Notes: generated by a model not told the origin, from the sequence alone. DNA of 64,000 bases from JAAXIE01 sp965263155 (GCA_965263155.1 OZ253586.1:3534001-3598000), one strand, 5' to 3'; numbered from the stretch's first letter, positions 8,358-17,897 are shown. Program-made: numbers and translations.

Positions 8358-9236
8358 TTAGCACGGTTCGAGCAGGGCCTCCAGCCAGCCGCTTACCAAG
8401 TCCCACACATAGTCCCGCTGATTAGTGTAAAAGTGGTCGGCGCCGGGTATCGACTCGAACTGGAAGTTCTCCATCTCGCCAGCGAGCCTGCGCATCTCCG
8501 GCGGTGAGTCAGCGAAGGAGAGCCGCGGCTGCTCGTCGGTGCCGATGAGGAGCAGGGTGGGAACCTGAAGGTTGGGTATGTGCTCCACGATGTCGTAGCG
8601 AGCATCAGGGCCATATTTGTCGAGGAAAACCCTAGCAGCGATGAGAAGAGGCACGGGATGGGCCGTCTGCATCAGGGTCTCGGGCTGGCCTGCGTCCACA
8701 TGCTGCTGTGCCAATAGGCACGCGCGCAGGAAATCCGTCCCCTCTTCAGGGGCTTGGGAGAATAACTGGTGCGAGAAACGGGGAGGCGAGGCAGCAACCA
8801 TGCAACGGACCCGTGGGTCTTGCTCCTTGGCCATGTAGTAGATGGACTTGACGGCGCCCAAGCTATGCCCCCAGAGACCGATGCTCTCGAAGCCCTGCTC
8901 GACGGCGAACCCAATCCAAGCATCCCAGTCTTGGCGACAGTCATCCACCATCTCATAGGCAGCCCCCAAGGGTGAACGACCAGCACTGTTGTAGGCAGCC
9001 ATGCTTATGGGGTCGTGGCCGCGGTTGTTCACTCGCAGGACGCTGCAGCCTCCCTCGACCAAGCGGTCAGTGGCCTCGTCGAACACCCCAGCTTGATAGA
9101 AGTTGCCGGTGACGCCATGAAAGCAGATGGCGACGTCGACGCCAAAGCGGGAAGGGCCCGAGGTGGCGGGTCTGCGCAAGAACCCGTCGAGACGCAAACC
9201 GTCGCCCGTATGGACATGCACCAGATCAACGTTCAC
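8358..9236 (-). CDS. Alpha/beta hydrolase, probable serine esterase
   Basis: A 292-aa protein with an alpha/beta-hydrolase fold. The nucleophile elbow is GLWGHSLGAV (G-x-S-x-G), a likely acid lies in LLIGTDEQPRL, and the catalytic His is in IPGADHFYTNQ. No signal peptide is seen, so it is probably cytoplasmic. The frame stays open upstream into the tRNA-Ser gene, but that part only translates the tRNA. The GTG at 9236 follows GGAGGTGGATA and fits homologous N-termini. It is boxed between two tRNA-Ser genes. Substrate is unknown. Confidence 0.82.
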   Translation of the reverse strand: MNVDLVHVHTGDGLRLDGFLRRPATSGPSRFGVDVAICFHGVTGNFYQAGVFDEATDRLVEGGCSVLRVNNRGHDPISMAAYNSAGRSPLGAAYEMVDDCRQDWDAWIGFAVEQGFESIGLWGHSLGAVKSIYYMAKEQDPRVRCMVAASPPRFSHQLFSQAPEEGTDFLRACLLAQQHVDAGQPETLMQTAHPVPLLIAARVFLDKYGPDARYDIVEHIPNLQVPTLLLIGTDEQPRLSFADSPPEMRRLAGEMENFQFESIPGADHFYTNQRDYVWDLVSGWLEALLEPC

Positions 9237-9290
9237 TATCCACCTCCGGACAACCAATGAGGGCTGGGGGTTACGGGAAGATTGTGTAGT

Positions 9291-9378
9291 TGGCGGAGAG
9301 GGTGGGATTCGAACCCACGATCCCTTGCGAGATACCGCTTTTCGAGAGCGGCGCCTTAAGCCTCTCGGCCACCTCTCC
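9291..9378 (-). tRNA. tRNA-Ser (CGA)
   Basis: A class II tRNA on the minus strand with acceptor GGAGAGG/CCTCTCC, T-loop GGTTCGAATCC, a long variable arm and CCA encoded at 9291-9293. The anticodon stem CCGCT/AGCGG encloses loop CTCGAAA, giving anticodon CGA for codon UCG. Together with the GGA tRNA it covers two serine codon sets within about 1.2 kb. Confidence 0.97.
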
Positions 9379-9467
9379 TCCATGCAGGGAGAATAGCTTA
9401 GACTAGGGGTGCCTGCAAGATGACCCCAGCGTCGGGCTAAAATGGCCTTTTGAGGAGTTTACCATAC

Positions 9468-9496
9468 TTGACATCGTACCTAGGGAACACTACCAT
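9468..9496 (+). promoter_or_regulatory. Sigma70-type promoter of the secreted protein gene
   Basis: TTGACA (9468-9473), a 17-bp spacer and TACCAT (9491-9496). The -35 box is consensus, the spacing ideal and the -10 box fair. It would give a leader of about 70 nt before the AAGGAGG ribosome site and ATG at 9576. Confidence 0.6.
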
Positions 9497-9575
9497 ACGG
9501 CTGGATTCCCGCGCCCCAAGCGCGGAAGTCTTTAGCTGTTGAGTTCCCTCCGGGTAGCTATAAAAAGGAGGCCCC

Positions 9576-10025
9576 ATGAGGCGGTTTCTGGGCACTAAAG
9601 TATCCCTTGTGGTTCTAGGCATGCTTGCTGCCGTTCTATCTATTGGTGTGGTTTGGGCAGCGGGCGCTCCAGGGCCATGGTCTCGCATCGCCCTGGAGCC
9701 GCAGACCTCCCACATAATCGTTCATCCCCACACCGTGGAAGTAACCGAAGAGTCGCGCCGCCCTGCCTTTGAGGTGTTGGGTTCAGGATTCATCCCCGGC
9801 GAGTTGGTCTTCATACAGATCGAGCGAGAGCCAGAGGGGAACATCGTTATTCCCTTGGGAATGACCCAAGCTCGGGCCAACGATAACCGCGCCTTCTACG
9901 TACAGGTGCATGCTATTCCAGCAGACATAGGACCAGGCGTCTATACAGTCAAAGCTTCTGGAACTAGAGGGTCTGCTGTGGCCACTCAGGCCTTAAGGGT
10001 CATTGAGAGATCGGACGGCAAGTAA
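9576..10025 (+). CDS. Secreted protein of unknown function
   Basis: A 149-aa protein with a clear signal peptide: basic MRRFLGTK, a hydrophobic stretch to about residue 28 (VLGMLAAVLSIGVVWA), and an Ala-rich cleavage region. There is no lipobox Cys. The mature part is beta-rich, with FEVLGSGFIPGELVFIQIE and GPGVYTVKASGTRG, which suggests an immunoglobulin-like or TIG-like beta-sandwich. That fold is inference. AAGGAGG four bases before the ATG and a good promoter upstream support expression. It is monocistronic and converges on the CBS-domain gene. No function is recognised. Confidence 0.75.
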   Translation: MRRFLGTKVSLVVLGMLAAVLSIGVVWAAGAPGPWSRIALEPQTSHIIVHPHTVEVTEESRRPAFEVLGSGFIPGELVFIQIEREPEGNIVIPLGMTQARANDNRAFYVQVHAIPADIGPGVYTVKASGTRGSAVATQALRVIERSDGK

Positions 10026-10051
10026 CAGACTTCACAAACGAAAAATGGTAC

Positions 10052-10100
10052 ACGGCGGCGGGCGCTTCTCAGTCACAGCGTGGCTGGGGTAGCCCGCCGT
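10052..10100. terminator. Possible terminator between convergent genes
   Basis: ACGGCGGCGGGC at 10052-10063 can pair imperfectly with GCCCGCCGT at 10092-10100. It lies in the 112-bp gap between the convergent secreted-protein and CBS-domain genes. There is no clear T-tract on either strand, so the call rests on position and pairing. Confidence 0.35.
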
Positions 10101-10137
10101 AATCATTGAATCTTGTCACTGAAACCGGCCGGACAGG

Positions 10138-11016
10138 CTACCCCGAGTCCCGTATCACGCGCAGCTTGCGCATACGCCTTCCCAGCAGGGAAACCACCCG
10201 TACCCTCAGCCCGCCCAGCGACACTTCGTCCCCTGCCTCAGGCACCTTGCCCAAGGATCCATGTACGTAAGCCCCGATGGTGTCGTAAGCTGACTCTTCA
10301 ATGGGCACCCCCATCAGTTCAGCCAGTTCGTCCAAGCTGACTATGGGGTCCACCAGCAGGTCGCCCTCGTCAATCCTGACCACCTGAGGGTCCTGCTTGA
10401 GGGCGGAGAACTCGTCCTCAAGCTCTCCGACGATCTCCTCCAGCAGGTCTTCCACCGTCACTAGACCCTCGGTTCCGCCATATTCGTCCACCACGATGGC
10501 CATCTGGATGTGCTTCTCCTGCATCTCTTGCAGCAGGTCATCCAGCAATTTGGATTCGGGGATAAAGTGCGTGGGACGAATGATGTCCTTAACGGCCCTG
10601 CGGTCTGTCGCATCGGACAGTATGTGCAGCACGTCCCTAGCATGGAGGACGCCGATGATGTGGTCAGGCATGGAGTCGTACACGGGAAGGCGGCTGTGGC
10701 CGGTTTGGGCCATCTGCTGGGCCACATGTCTCAGGCTGGACTCTTTTTCCACAGTGACCATGTCCACCCGAGGAACCATCACCTCGCGGGCGGTAGCCTC
10801 ATCCAGCCTGACAATGGCATTGAGCATGGCACGCTCGCGGGCGTCCATGCGCTCCTGCATCTCTTTGGTAATCAGCGACTCATCACGGTCGGCCCTGCCG
10901 TTGCCGTTCTCAACTGCCGGTTTGCGACTCCGGTCGCCGTTGGCTACGCTTCCGCGTCGAAAAGGAGAGAGCAACGGACCTGTCAGCGCAGAGCCCCATC
11001 GGGCAAAGCTAGACAT
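10138..11016 (-). CDS. CorC/HlyC-type CBS-domain protein
   Basis: A 292-aa cytoplasmic protein with a low-complexity N-terminus. A CBS pair follows (VMVPRVDMVTV, HSRLPVYD, GVLHARDVL, then IRPTHFIPES and MAIVVDEYGGTEGLVT). The C-terminal CorC_HlyC domain contains TIGAYVHGSLGKVPEAGD. Such proteins are linked to magnesium/cobalt efflux. The membrane DUF21 domain of larger family members is absent, as in E. coli CorC. The ATG at 11016 follows AGGTG; a TTG and a GTG just upstream are alternatives. The gene is transcribed leftward, 236 bp after glmU. Confidence 0.88.
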   Translation of the reverse strand: MSSFARWGSALTGPLLSPFRRGSVANGDRSRKPAVENGNGRADRDESLITKEMQERMDARERAMLNAIVRLDEATAREVMVPRVDMVTVEKESSLRHVAQQMAQTGHSRLPVYDSMPDHIIGVLHARDVLHILSDATDRRAVKDIIRPTHFIPESKLLDDLLQEMQEKHIQMAIVVDEYGGTEGLVTVEDLLEEIVGELEDEFSALKQDPQVVRIDEGDLLVDPIVSLDELAELMGVPIEESAYDTIGAYVHGSLGKVPEAGDEVSLGGLRVRVVSLLGRRMRKLRVIRDSG

Positions 11017-11252
11017 GATCACACCTGCCAAGGAAGGACAGCCACAGCATCAACTGGGCATCGTCCAGAGGAGAACCATTCGGGTTGAGATGCGCGGCTT
11101 CAGACCGGCGGCGGTTTTCTTCGGGAAGGAAGGAACGCTGGAAGGCGCCAGTTGCCGCCGGAGATGGGCTTATGTGCGTTAAATGGCTAGTATCCAAAAT
11201 GTACGAAACTGCCGCCACTCGAGAGGCAAGGGCGGGCGGCCTGCTTAAGTTA

Positions 11253-12617
11253 TTACCTCTTTTTCTCTAATACCCTCTTGCTTCTGCGTATCTTAGCAGG
11301 GACACCCACTGCCAGTCTAGCAGGAGGAACATCGGTAGTGACCACAGACCCGGCAGCTGTAATGGAGTCAGCGCCAACCCGGACCGGGGCCACCAGCATG
11401 GTGTCGGACCCGATGAAGGCCCCATCTTCGATCACAGTATTCTGATGTTCCACACCATCGTAGTTGCAGGTGACGGCTCCCGCGCCCAAGTTGACCCCAG
11501 CGCCGACCGTTGCATCGCCCACGTAGCCGAAGTGGCCCATGGCCGAGCCTTGTCCTAGCCGGCTGTTCTTCACCTCACAGAAATTGCCTAGATGTACACC
11601 TCTCTCAATGTATGCCCCCGGACGCAAATGGCTGAAGGGCCCCATCTCTACGTCATCCTCCAGAATTGAGCTCTCCACATGAGAGGCTGTCACTCGACAA
11701 CGGTCGCCTATCTGCGAGTCGCGTACTACCGAACCTGGGCCCAGCGTACACTCCGACCCCACTCGGGATGCTCCCAGGACCATGGTGTTAGGGTAGACCA
11801 AGGTATCCTGCCCCAACTGGGCGGATGCATCAATGAATGTGCTGGCCGGATCGATCATGGTTACGCCTTGGCGCATCCAGTCCTCGCGGATACGGCCGTA
11901 CAGCGCGGCTACCGCGTTAGCCATCTGCACTCTGTCGTTAATTCCCAACACCTCAGCAGGCTCACTGGCCTCCATCGCCTCTATGCCCGCCCTCTGCTCG
12001 GCGGCGATCTCTGCTAGGGCAGTGAGGTAGAACTCACCACGCCCACCAATAGGTATCTGGGCCAATTGGGGCCACAGCCACGAGGCACGGAACCAGTAGG
12101 CGCCGCCGTTGACCTCATGAGACACCGCAGCCCCATTGGCTTCAGCCGCCTCGACGATGCCAGCTATGCTTCCGTCGGCCCTTCGGGCCAACCGGCCCAT
12201 ATCGCGCGGCAACTCTGCCGAAGATACTAGGAGAGACATACAGGCTCTGCGGGACAGGTGAACGTCCAACAGGGAACTCAAGCTGCTGGGACGGACCAAA
12301 GGGGAGTCGCCTCCGATGACAGCCACATGTTCTGCCTGGTCCCTGAGCAAGGAGGCAGCTTGCAACAGAGCGTGTCCTGTCCCCAAGGGTTGATGCTGCA
12401 CCACGTACTCCACGGTATCGGACAGCAGAGACCGTATCGCCTCTTCATTCGAAGGAGATACCACCACGATGACTGAGTCGACACCGGCTTGACGCATAGT
12501 CTCTATGGGGTAGAGGAGCATCTCGAGGCCACACAGCTTGTGCAGCACCTTGGGCAACTTGGACCTCATCCGAGAACCAACCCCAGCGGCCAAGACAACT
12601 CCGGCGCGTGCCTCCAT
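11253..12617 (-). CDS. glmU: Bifunctional UDP-GlcNAc pyrophosphorylase / glucosamine-1-phosphate acetyltransferase
   Basis: Makes UDP-N-acetylglucosamine, the precursor of peptidoglycan and other glycans. The 454 aa match the two-domain family (about 456). The uridyltransferase part has LAAGVGSRMRSKLPKVLH, QHQPLGTGHA and GGDSPLV. The C-terminal left-handed beta-helix contains hexapeptide repeats with ECTLGPGSVV, LRPGAYIERGVHLGNF, AGAVTCNYDG and IGSDTMLVAPV. The frame is open 52 codons upstream, but the ATG at 12617 gives the family N-terminus MEARAGVVLAAG and has GGAG upstream. Both activities look intact. Confidence 0.96.
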   Translation of the reverse strand: MEARAGVVLAAGVGSRMRSKLPKVLHKLCGLEMLLYPIETMRQAGVDSVIVVVSPSNEEAIRSLLSDTVEYVVQHQPLGTGHALLQAASLLRDQAEHVAVIGGDSPLVRPSSLSSLLDVHLSRRACMSLLVSSAELPRDMGRLARRADGSIAGIVEAAEANGAAVSHEVNGGAYWFRASWLWPQLAQIPIGGRGEFYLTALAEIAAEQRAGIEAMEASEPAEVLGINDRVQMANAVAALYGRIREDWMRQGVTMIDPASTFIDASAQLGQDTLVYPNTMVLGASRVGSECTLGPGSVVRDSQIGDRCRVTASHVESSILEDDVEMGPFSHLRPGAYIERGVHLGNFCEVKNSRLGQGSAMGHFGYVGDATVGAGVNLGAGAVTCNYDGVEHQNTVIEDGAFIGSDTMLVAPVRVGADSITAAGSVVTTDVPPARLAVGVPAKIRRSKRVLEKKR

Positions 12618-12839
12618 GCTCCTACTCCGTGCCCGGGACCAGGATGCGCCGAAGCCGCCGGGATGAGGATGACAGGCTATGGGCCATTGGCCCATGGTAG
12701 GGAAGCCCCATGCCAGCGTCAAGCCGGACAACATGCGGGGCGCGTTCTGGCAAGACGTCATTCTGTTCCTCATGTGGACGGGGTGTCAGCCCCGAGTCGG
12801 TGATATAATCAGGCGGCGAAATTCGTATCTATATTTTCC

Positions 12840-14117
12840 ATGCACGGAGACATCACACACATAGTCACCCAGCTGGTAATCCAGCTGGCCATAATCATCA
12901 TCGCTGCAAAGCTGAGCGGCGAGTTGTGCATGAGGTTGCTGCGCATCCCTCCCGTGCTGGGAGAGCTGGCGGCAGGCGTCATCATCGGCCCTCACGCCTT
13001 GGGCGGTGTGCCCATCTTCGGGTGGGAAGCCTTCCCAGCGTTGTATGGCGCGGACGCCTCCTCTGTCATACCCGTCAGCACCGAGCTATGGTCCATCGCT
13101 CAAGTCGCCTCTATTGTGCTCTTGTTCTTTGTGGGGCTGGAGCTCAACCTGAAGGTGTTCTTGAGATTTGCTGGGCCTGCCACCGCAGTGGCGTTGGGCG
13201 GTGTTCTACTGCCCTTTATCCTAGGCATGGTCGGCACAATATCCATGGGGTACGCTGACAGCTTCACCGACCCCAGAGCCCTGTTCGTGGGGGCCATCAT
13301 GACCGCCACCTCCGTGGGCATCACCGCCCGGGTGCTTTCGGACTTGGGCGCATTAGACTCGCCGGAGGGGGTCACGATCATAGCCGCCGCGGTGGTGGAC
13401 GACGTGCTAGGGATTATTGTGCTGACCGTCGTGGTAGGCATTCATGCTGCTGGGGGTGTCTCAGCCCCCAACGTTCTCATCGTCGCTGCCAAGGCACTGG
13501 GTTTCTGGCTTGCATTGTCGGTCTTGGGCACTCTGGTCGCGCCCTACGTCGCTCGGGGCATCAGCGCTATGCGGGTGCGGGGAGCGTCGGTAGCCCTATT
13601 CCTAGGGCTGGCTTTCCTTGCCGCCGGCTTGGCGGAGACGTTCGGACTTGCGTTTATCATCGGGGCCTTCTCCATGGGTCTGGCTCTCTCGAACACCGAC
13701 TTGGCAAAGAAGCTGGAGGAACCCCTGAGCGCGGTATACGAAGCACTGGTGCCCATATTCTTCGTCGTAATGGGAACCTTGGTAGATGTATCCTCCATGG
13801 CCGACACCATAGTCTTTGGTGTGGTGATAACTCTGCTGGCCATCGTGGGGAAGGTGGTGGGCGGAATGGTGCCTGCCTTCTTCACCGGTTTCAACACACG
13901 GGGCAGCACACGGATTGGCATCGGCATGTTACCCCGTGGCGAAGTGGCCCTGATCATCGCTGGCATCGGTTTGGCTGAGGGCGTCATTGGCGAGGAAATC
14001 TTCGGTGTCTCCATACTGATGACCGTGGTAACCACCATCTTGGCCCCCATGGGGCTGGTGCTCCTGTTCCGCAACAGTGCAGACGGTCGACGAGCGCCGC
14101 GCACCCGTGGCAGATAG
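12840..14117 (+). CDS. Cation/proton antiporter, CPA2 (KefB/NapA-like) family
   Basis: A 425-aa integral membrane protein with about 12-13 hydrophobic segments, expected to exchange Na+ or K+ for H+ across the inner membrane. Family motifs are LRIPPVLGELAAGVIIGP, the helix-6 DD pair in AAVVDDVLGIIVL (the ion-binding acidic pair), and GFNTRGSTRIGIGMLPRGEVALI. The regulatory C-terminal TrkA-N domain of KefB is absent. A TATAAT box lies at 12804-12809, about 31 bp before the ATG, and no Shine-Dalgarno sequence is visible, so translation may start near the 5' end of the transcript. The gene is divergent from glmU. Ion specificity is unknown. Confidence 0.9.
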   Translation: MHGDITHIVTQLVIQLAIIIIAAKLSGELCMRLLRIPPVLGELAAGVIIGPHALGGVPIFGWEAFPALYGADASSVIPVSTELWSIAQVASIVLLFFVGLELNLKVFLRFAGPATAVALGGVLLPFILGMVGTISMGYADSFTDPRALFVGAIMTATSVGITARVLSDLGALDSPEGVTIIAAAVVDDVLGIIVLTVVVGIHAAGGVSAPNVLIVAAKALGFWLALSVLGTLVAPYVARGISAMRVRGASVALFLGLAFLAAGLAETFGLAFIIGAFSMGLALSNTDLAKKLEEPLSAVYEALVPIFFVVMGTLVDVSSMADTIVFGVVITLLAIVGKVVGGMVPAFFTGFNTRGSTRIGIGMLPRGEVALIIAGIGLAEGVIGEEIFGVSILMTVVTTILAPMGLVLLFRNSADGRRAPRTRGR

Positions 14118-14125
14118 CGTCTAGC

Positions 14126-14153
14126 TTGCAACTTCAACCCCCTTGGGTACAAT
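14126..14153 (+). promoter_or_regulatory. Promoter of the RidA gene
   Basis: TTGCAA (14126-14131), 16 bp, TACAAT (14148-14153), followed about 75 bp later by AGGAGG and the ATG at 14239. Confidence 0.5.
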
Positions 14154-14238
14154 TGCACTGCCCCAATAAGCTCAGCCCAATGACACGCCAAGCAAGGGCG
14201 TATCGGCAATCAACTAGGCAACCATCAGGAGGCGACCA

Positions 14239-14703
14239 ATGGAAGTAGAAAAGAGGCTGGAAGAGATGGGCTACACGCTGCCCGCGCCGCCAACTCCCGG
14301 AGGCAACTACGTGGGCGCCGTGCAGACGGGCAATCTCGTATACGTGGCTGGCGTGGTCAATCGTTTGCCCGATGGAGGCTACACCTCTGTGGGCAAGGTA
14401 GGCACTCAGGTGACCATTGAGGAGGGCTACGCCGCCGCGCGTCAGGCTATCCTTAACTCTTTGGCGAACTTGAAGGCAGCTATTGGGGACTTGGACCGGG
14501 TCACCCGGGTGGTCAAGCTCTTGTGCATGGTTAATTGCGCACCCGACTTCGGCCAGACCCCACAGGTTGCCAATGGCGCCTCTGATCTGCTAGTCGGCAT
14601 CTTCGGTGAAAATGGGCGCCACGCCCGCTCCGCAGTGGGCATGGGCAGCCTGCCCAATACAGTGCCCATCGAGATCGAGATGATCGTAGAGGTGTCCGAC
14701 TAG
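14239..14703 (+). CDS. RidA family protein (YjgF/YER057c/UK114)
   Basis: The archetype RidA hydrolyses reactive enamine/imine intermediates of amino acid metabolism as a homotrimer. The 154 aa are slightly longer than RidA itself, as in the RutC-like or YjgH subgroups. Visible landmarks are VYVAGVVNRLPDG, the helix AARQAILNSLANLKAAIG, and the C-terminal HARSAVGMGSLP followed by VPIEIEMIVEV. That segment holds the conserved substrate-binding Arg. AGGAGGCGACCA precedes the ATG. The gene stands alone with its own promoter. The exact substrate cannot be assigned. Confidence 0.9.
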   Translation: MEVEKRLEEMGYTLPAPPTPGGNYVGAVQTGNLVYVAGVVNRLPDGGYTSVGKVGTQVTIEEGYAAARQAILNSLANLKAAIGDLDRVTRVVKLLCMVNCAPDFGQTPQVANGASDLLVGIFGENGRHARSAVGMGSLPNTVPIEIEMIVEVSD

Positions 14704-14905
14704 GACACCCTTTTCAAGGACTTCCTCCCCCTTGGGGAATTCTTTGGGCAAGCGAATGGCTTCCGCCGCTGGGGAATCCGTAGGTGGCGTTTCATCGTCG
14801 CTGCCCCGGATCCAGGCATTCAGCGAAGTGACGGAGCGTGAGTCTCGTGCGACCGCTCTGTCATGCCATATCCACTCAGTGTTTACGAATTAGAGGTGGA
14901 GTGGT

Positions 14906-16258
14906 CTACATGTCCGCTGCGCCGTCGAAGTCGATGACCTCGGCGCGTTGCCTCTGATAAGAGACGTAGCGTTTGGAATCGAGGGGAGGCTTGGCTTGGT
15001 CCAAGACGCCATGGGCTTGCTGAGCGTCGTCACCCAGCAGGTCTATCGCCACCATGGCCATGATTTTCGCGGGGTTGATTACCGCTTTCTCGTAGTCCGC
15101 AATCAGGTAGTTCTTGCTGTGGCCTGGACCCGTGGCTCCTCCGGCGTAGGGGTGACAAACAGGTATGACGTGGCTCAGGTCGCCCATGTCGGTTGAGCCG
15201 CCCCGGTTGCGCCGGCTGGGTATCACCGCGACCCTTTCCGGCCCCAACAAGTCCGATGCGTTGCTCTGGAACAAGCTCTGCAGCAGGGAGTCGTGGCGCA
15301 TGGGAAGATAGCCGGGCACGTTGGTGATCTTCACCTTGGCGCCCACGGCCAAGGCACCTGCCTTGAAGCAACGGTCCACCATGGAGTTGTTCTTCACAAC
15401 GGCTTCAGGGCTGGAGGAGCGGACTCGCCACTCCAAACGAACATCGGCAGGCACGGAATTCACTGCCTCGCCACCCTTGGTGACGATGCCGTGAAAGCGT
15501 CCCGTCTCGTTCTCCCGCACCGTCTCACGGTTCGCGTGGATGGCATTTATTGCCCAAGTAGCGGCGTTCAGGGCGTTGATGCCGAGGTGAGGCGCGCCCC
15601 CAGCATGGGCCGCTCGCCCGATGTACTGGACGTACTTGACCATGTGGCCGTTACTGGTGCCACCCACGGAGAAGGACTGCTCACCCATATCGCTGGCTGT
15701 GTGACACATCATGGCCATCTGAACGTCGTCGAACGCCCCGATGCGGATGAGTTCCTGTTTGCCTCCCAAGAACTCCAGCTTGCCCTCCTCACGCATGCGC
15801 AGTCGCCCCTCAACGTCGATGAACTCCTCGGCGGGCACGGCGAAGGGCGCAAGGGAGCCGTTCAGGTGGGGCTTAACGTCGTCGTCCAGCAGTCCCAAGG
15901 TAGCGCCTAGCATCATGCCTATCTGGCAGTTGTGTCCGCAAGCGTGGGCCGCCCCTGTCTGTGAGTCGGCGTTGGGGTGCTCGGTGACCACCAACGAGTC
16001 GAGCTCACCGATGATGGCCAACCTAGGACCGGGTCCGCCGCCGAAGTCGATACTCCCCTTGACGCCTGTGAGGGCCAAGCCGTCGGAGTAGGGCACGCCC
16101 ATGGCTTTGAACTTATCGGTCACAATTTTGGCGGTGCGATACTCGTGGAACCCTGTTTCGGGGTGCTCCAGAATGTCCCGGGCAATGCCGATGAGCTCGT
16201 CCTTGCGGCGGTCGATGGCCTGACACGCCTTCCGCTTCAACTCCTCCTTGTTGGGCAT
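14906..16258 (-). CDS. M20 family amidohydrolase, copy 1
   Basis: A 450-aa zinc-dependent amidohydrolase of the M20D/AbgB-like group, expected to cleave an N-acyl or peptide-like amide bond in the cytoplasm. Key segments are GELDSLVV, AAHACGHNCQIGMMLGA (Cys and His ligands), VPAEEFID (catalytic Glu region), AAHAGGAPHLGINALNA and the late His in ATGPGHSKNYLI. The usual CGHD reads CGHN. The ATG at 16258 follows GAGAGGAG; an 83-codon upstream extension of the frame looks non-coding. It lies 305 bp downstream of a clear paralog with very similar motifs. Substrate is unknown; p-aminobenzoyl-glutamate or acyl-amino acids are family precedents. Confidence 0.9.
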   Translation of the reverse strand: MPNKEELKRKACQAIDRRKDELIGIARDILEHPETGFHEYRTAKIVTDKFKAMGVPYSDGLALTGVKGSIDFGGGPGPRLAIIGELDSLVVTEHPNADSQTGAAHACGHNCQIGMMLGATLGLLDDDVKPHLNGSLAPFAVPAEEFIDVEGRLRMREEGKLEFLGGKQELIRIGAFDDVQMAMMCHTASDMGEQSFSVGGTSNGHMVKYVQYIGRAAHAGGAPHLGINALNAATWAINAIHANRETVRENETGRFHGIVTKGGEAVNSVPADVRLEWRVRSSSPEAVVKNNSMVDRCFKAGALAVGAKVKITNVPGYLPMRHDSLLQSLFQSNASDLLGPERVAVIPSRRNRGGSTDMGDLSHVIPVCHPYAGGATGPGHSKNYLIADYEKAVINPAKIMAMVAIDLLGDDAQQAHGVLDQAKPPLDSKRYVSYQRQRAEVIDFDGAADM

Positions 16259-16562
16259 CGAGACTCCTCTCTTACAACGGGGAATCAGTCGGTGTGGCAG
16301 TTGGCGGGCACCCCCGTGGGAAACACCAGACAACCCGCCTATCCTAGCATCGTTAACTTCAGTTTGACAGGCACGCAAGCGACAAGGGGGGGCGGGGCAG
16401 GCGGGGCAGGCACGACAAGTTTGGCCAGCCATGGCAGTTGGGGCCAATGGCCTACACGGAACTGATACAGACGCTCCATGCCGTTGGACGCCCAAGTTAT
16501 CGGGCACAACTTAGAGGAATGATTGCTAGGTTTCCGGAGCCAATGACCCAGCTTGGGCGAGG

Positions 16563-17897
16563 TTAAGCCGCCCCGTCGAACAGTTCTTCCTTGGCTAGGT
16601 TGCGCATGAACTTGAGGTACTCGTCGCGGGACATCTCGGGCTGATGGTGCGCCAGCACGCTGCGGCCTTGAGTAGCGCCCTCGGCCAGCAGGTCGACGGC
16701 AGTGGTGGCCAAGGCCTTAGCCGCAGTGATCACCGCTAGCCCGTAATCGCGGATCACGTAGTCCGACCCGTGGCCCAAGCCCGTGGCCCCACCCACGTAG
16801 GGATGGAGCACAGGCATCAGGTAACTGACATCGCCCATGTCTGTGGAGCCGGTGCGGTGGGAGACGCTGGTGACATTGTCCTCCCCCACTAGGGATGTCG
16901 CGTTGGCCTTGAACAGCTCGGCCAAGTTCTGGTCCTGCTTCATGGGCAGGTAGCCGGGAATGGTCTGGATGTTGACCTTTGCCCCCACAGCCATGGCCCC
17001 TGCCCGCAGAGCTCGATCCACCTTGATATTGGCGTCCATGATGGCGTCTAGGGTCTTGCCCCGCACGAAGGTCTCCATGCGCACGTCGGCAGGCACCGCG
17101 CTGACGGCTTCGCCCCCCTTGGTGATGATGGGGTGCACCCTTATGGTGTCGTCGTCCTTGAAGGTCTCGCGGTTGGCGTGGATGCCTGCCAGAGCCAAGT
17201 GCGCGGCGTTGAGGGCGTTGATGCCAAGATGAGGGGCGCCACCGGCATGGGCGCCACGTCCTAGGAACTGAATCTTCTTGGCCAAGGTGCCGTTATTGGT
17301 GCCGCTGAGACACAGCTGGCGCTCTTCGGGGTTGCTGGTTGTGTGGCACATCATGGCCATGTGGACATCGTCGAACTCGCCAAGGCGAATGAATTCCGGC
17401 TTACCGCCAAGGAACTCGATCGTGCCCGCACGGCGCAGGCCGTCGCGGTACTCGATCTCGATGTACTCCTCGGCAGGCACCGCCATGAACACCAGTCGCC
17501 CACTGAGTTCATCCAAGACGCGAGTCTGGTGCAGGGCCCTCGCGGCCCCCAGCATCATGCCGATCTGGGCATGGTGGCCACAGGCATGGGCAGCGCCCGT
17601 CTGCGCGTCGGCGTGGGGGTGGTCGTTCACGATGAGGGAGTCCAACTCGCCGATGATAGCTAGAGTGGGGCCGGAAGTGGCGCCGATTACCTCGCCACGA
17701 AGACCTGTGACTGCCAGTTCCTGCCGGAAAGGTATGCCCATCTCAGCGAACCGGTCGGCGACCAACTTGGACGTCTTGACCTCGCGGAAGCCAGGTTCGG
17801 GGTGACCGAGTATGGTGGTGGACGCCCGCACGATATCGTCGGCGTGCGCGTCAATCTCATCCACCACCCAAGCCTTCAGCTCCTCACGAGAGGCCAT
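16563..17897 (-). CDS. M20 family amidohydrolase, copy 2
   Basis: A 444-aa paralog of the gene just downstream. It has GELDSLIV, AAHACGHHAQIGMMLGAA, VPAEEYIEIE, GAHAGGAPHLGINALNAAH and ATGLGHGSDYVI in the same order. The metal-binding set is therefore conserved, with CGHH in place of CGHD. The start MASREELKAW follows AGGAGGGTGC. The 66 bp covering this start and its upstream DNA occur again at 18616-18681. Upstream lie several paired-heptamer sites that probably belong to its control region. Tandem duplication of the M20 genes is evident. Substrate is unknown. Confidence 0.9.
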   Translation of the reverse strand: MASREELKAWVVDEIDAHADDIVRASTTILGHPEPGFREVKTSKLVADRFAEMGIPFRQELAVTGLRGEVIGATSGPTLAIIGELDSLIVNDHPHADAQTGAAHACGHHAQIGMMLGAARALHQTRVLDELSGRLVFMAVPAEEYIEIEYRDGLRRAGTIEFLGGKPEFIRLGEFDDVHMAMMCHTTSNPEERQLCLSGTNNGTLAKKIQFLGRGAHAGGAPHLGINALNAAHLALAGIHANRETFKDDDTIRVHPIITKGGEAVSAVPADVRMETFVRGKTLDAIMDANIKVDRALRAGAMAVGAKVNIQTIPGYLPMKQDQNLAELFKANATSLVGEDNVTSVSHRTGSTDMGDVSYLMPVLHPYVGGATGLGHGSDYVIRDYGLAVITAAKALATTAVDLLAEGATQGRSVLAHHQPEMSRDEYLKFMRNLAKEELFDGAA

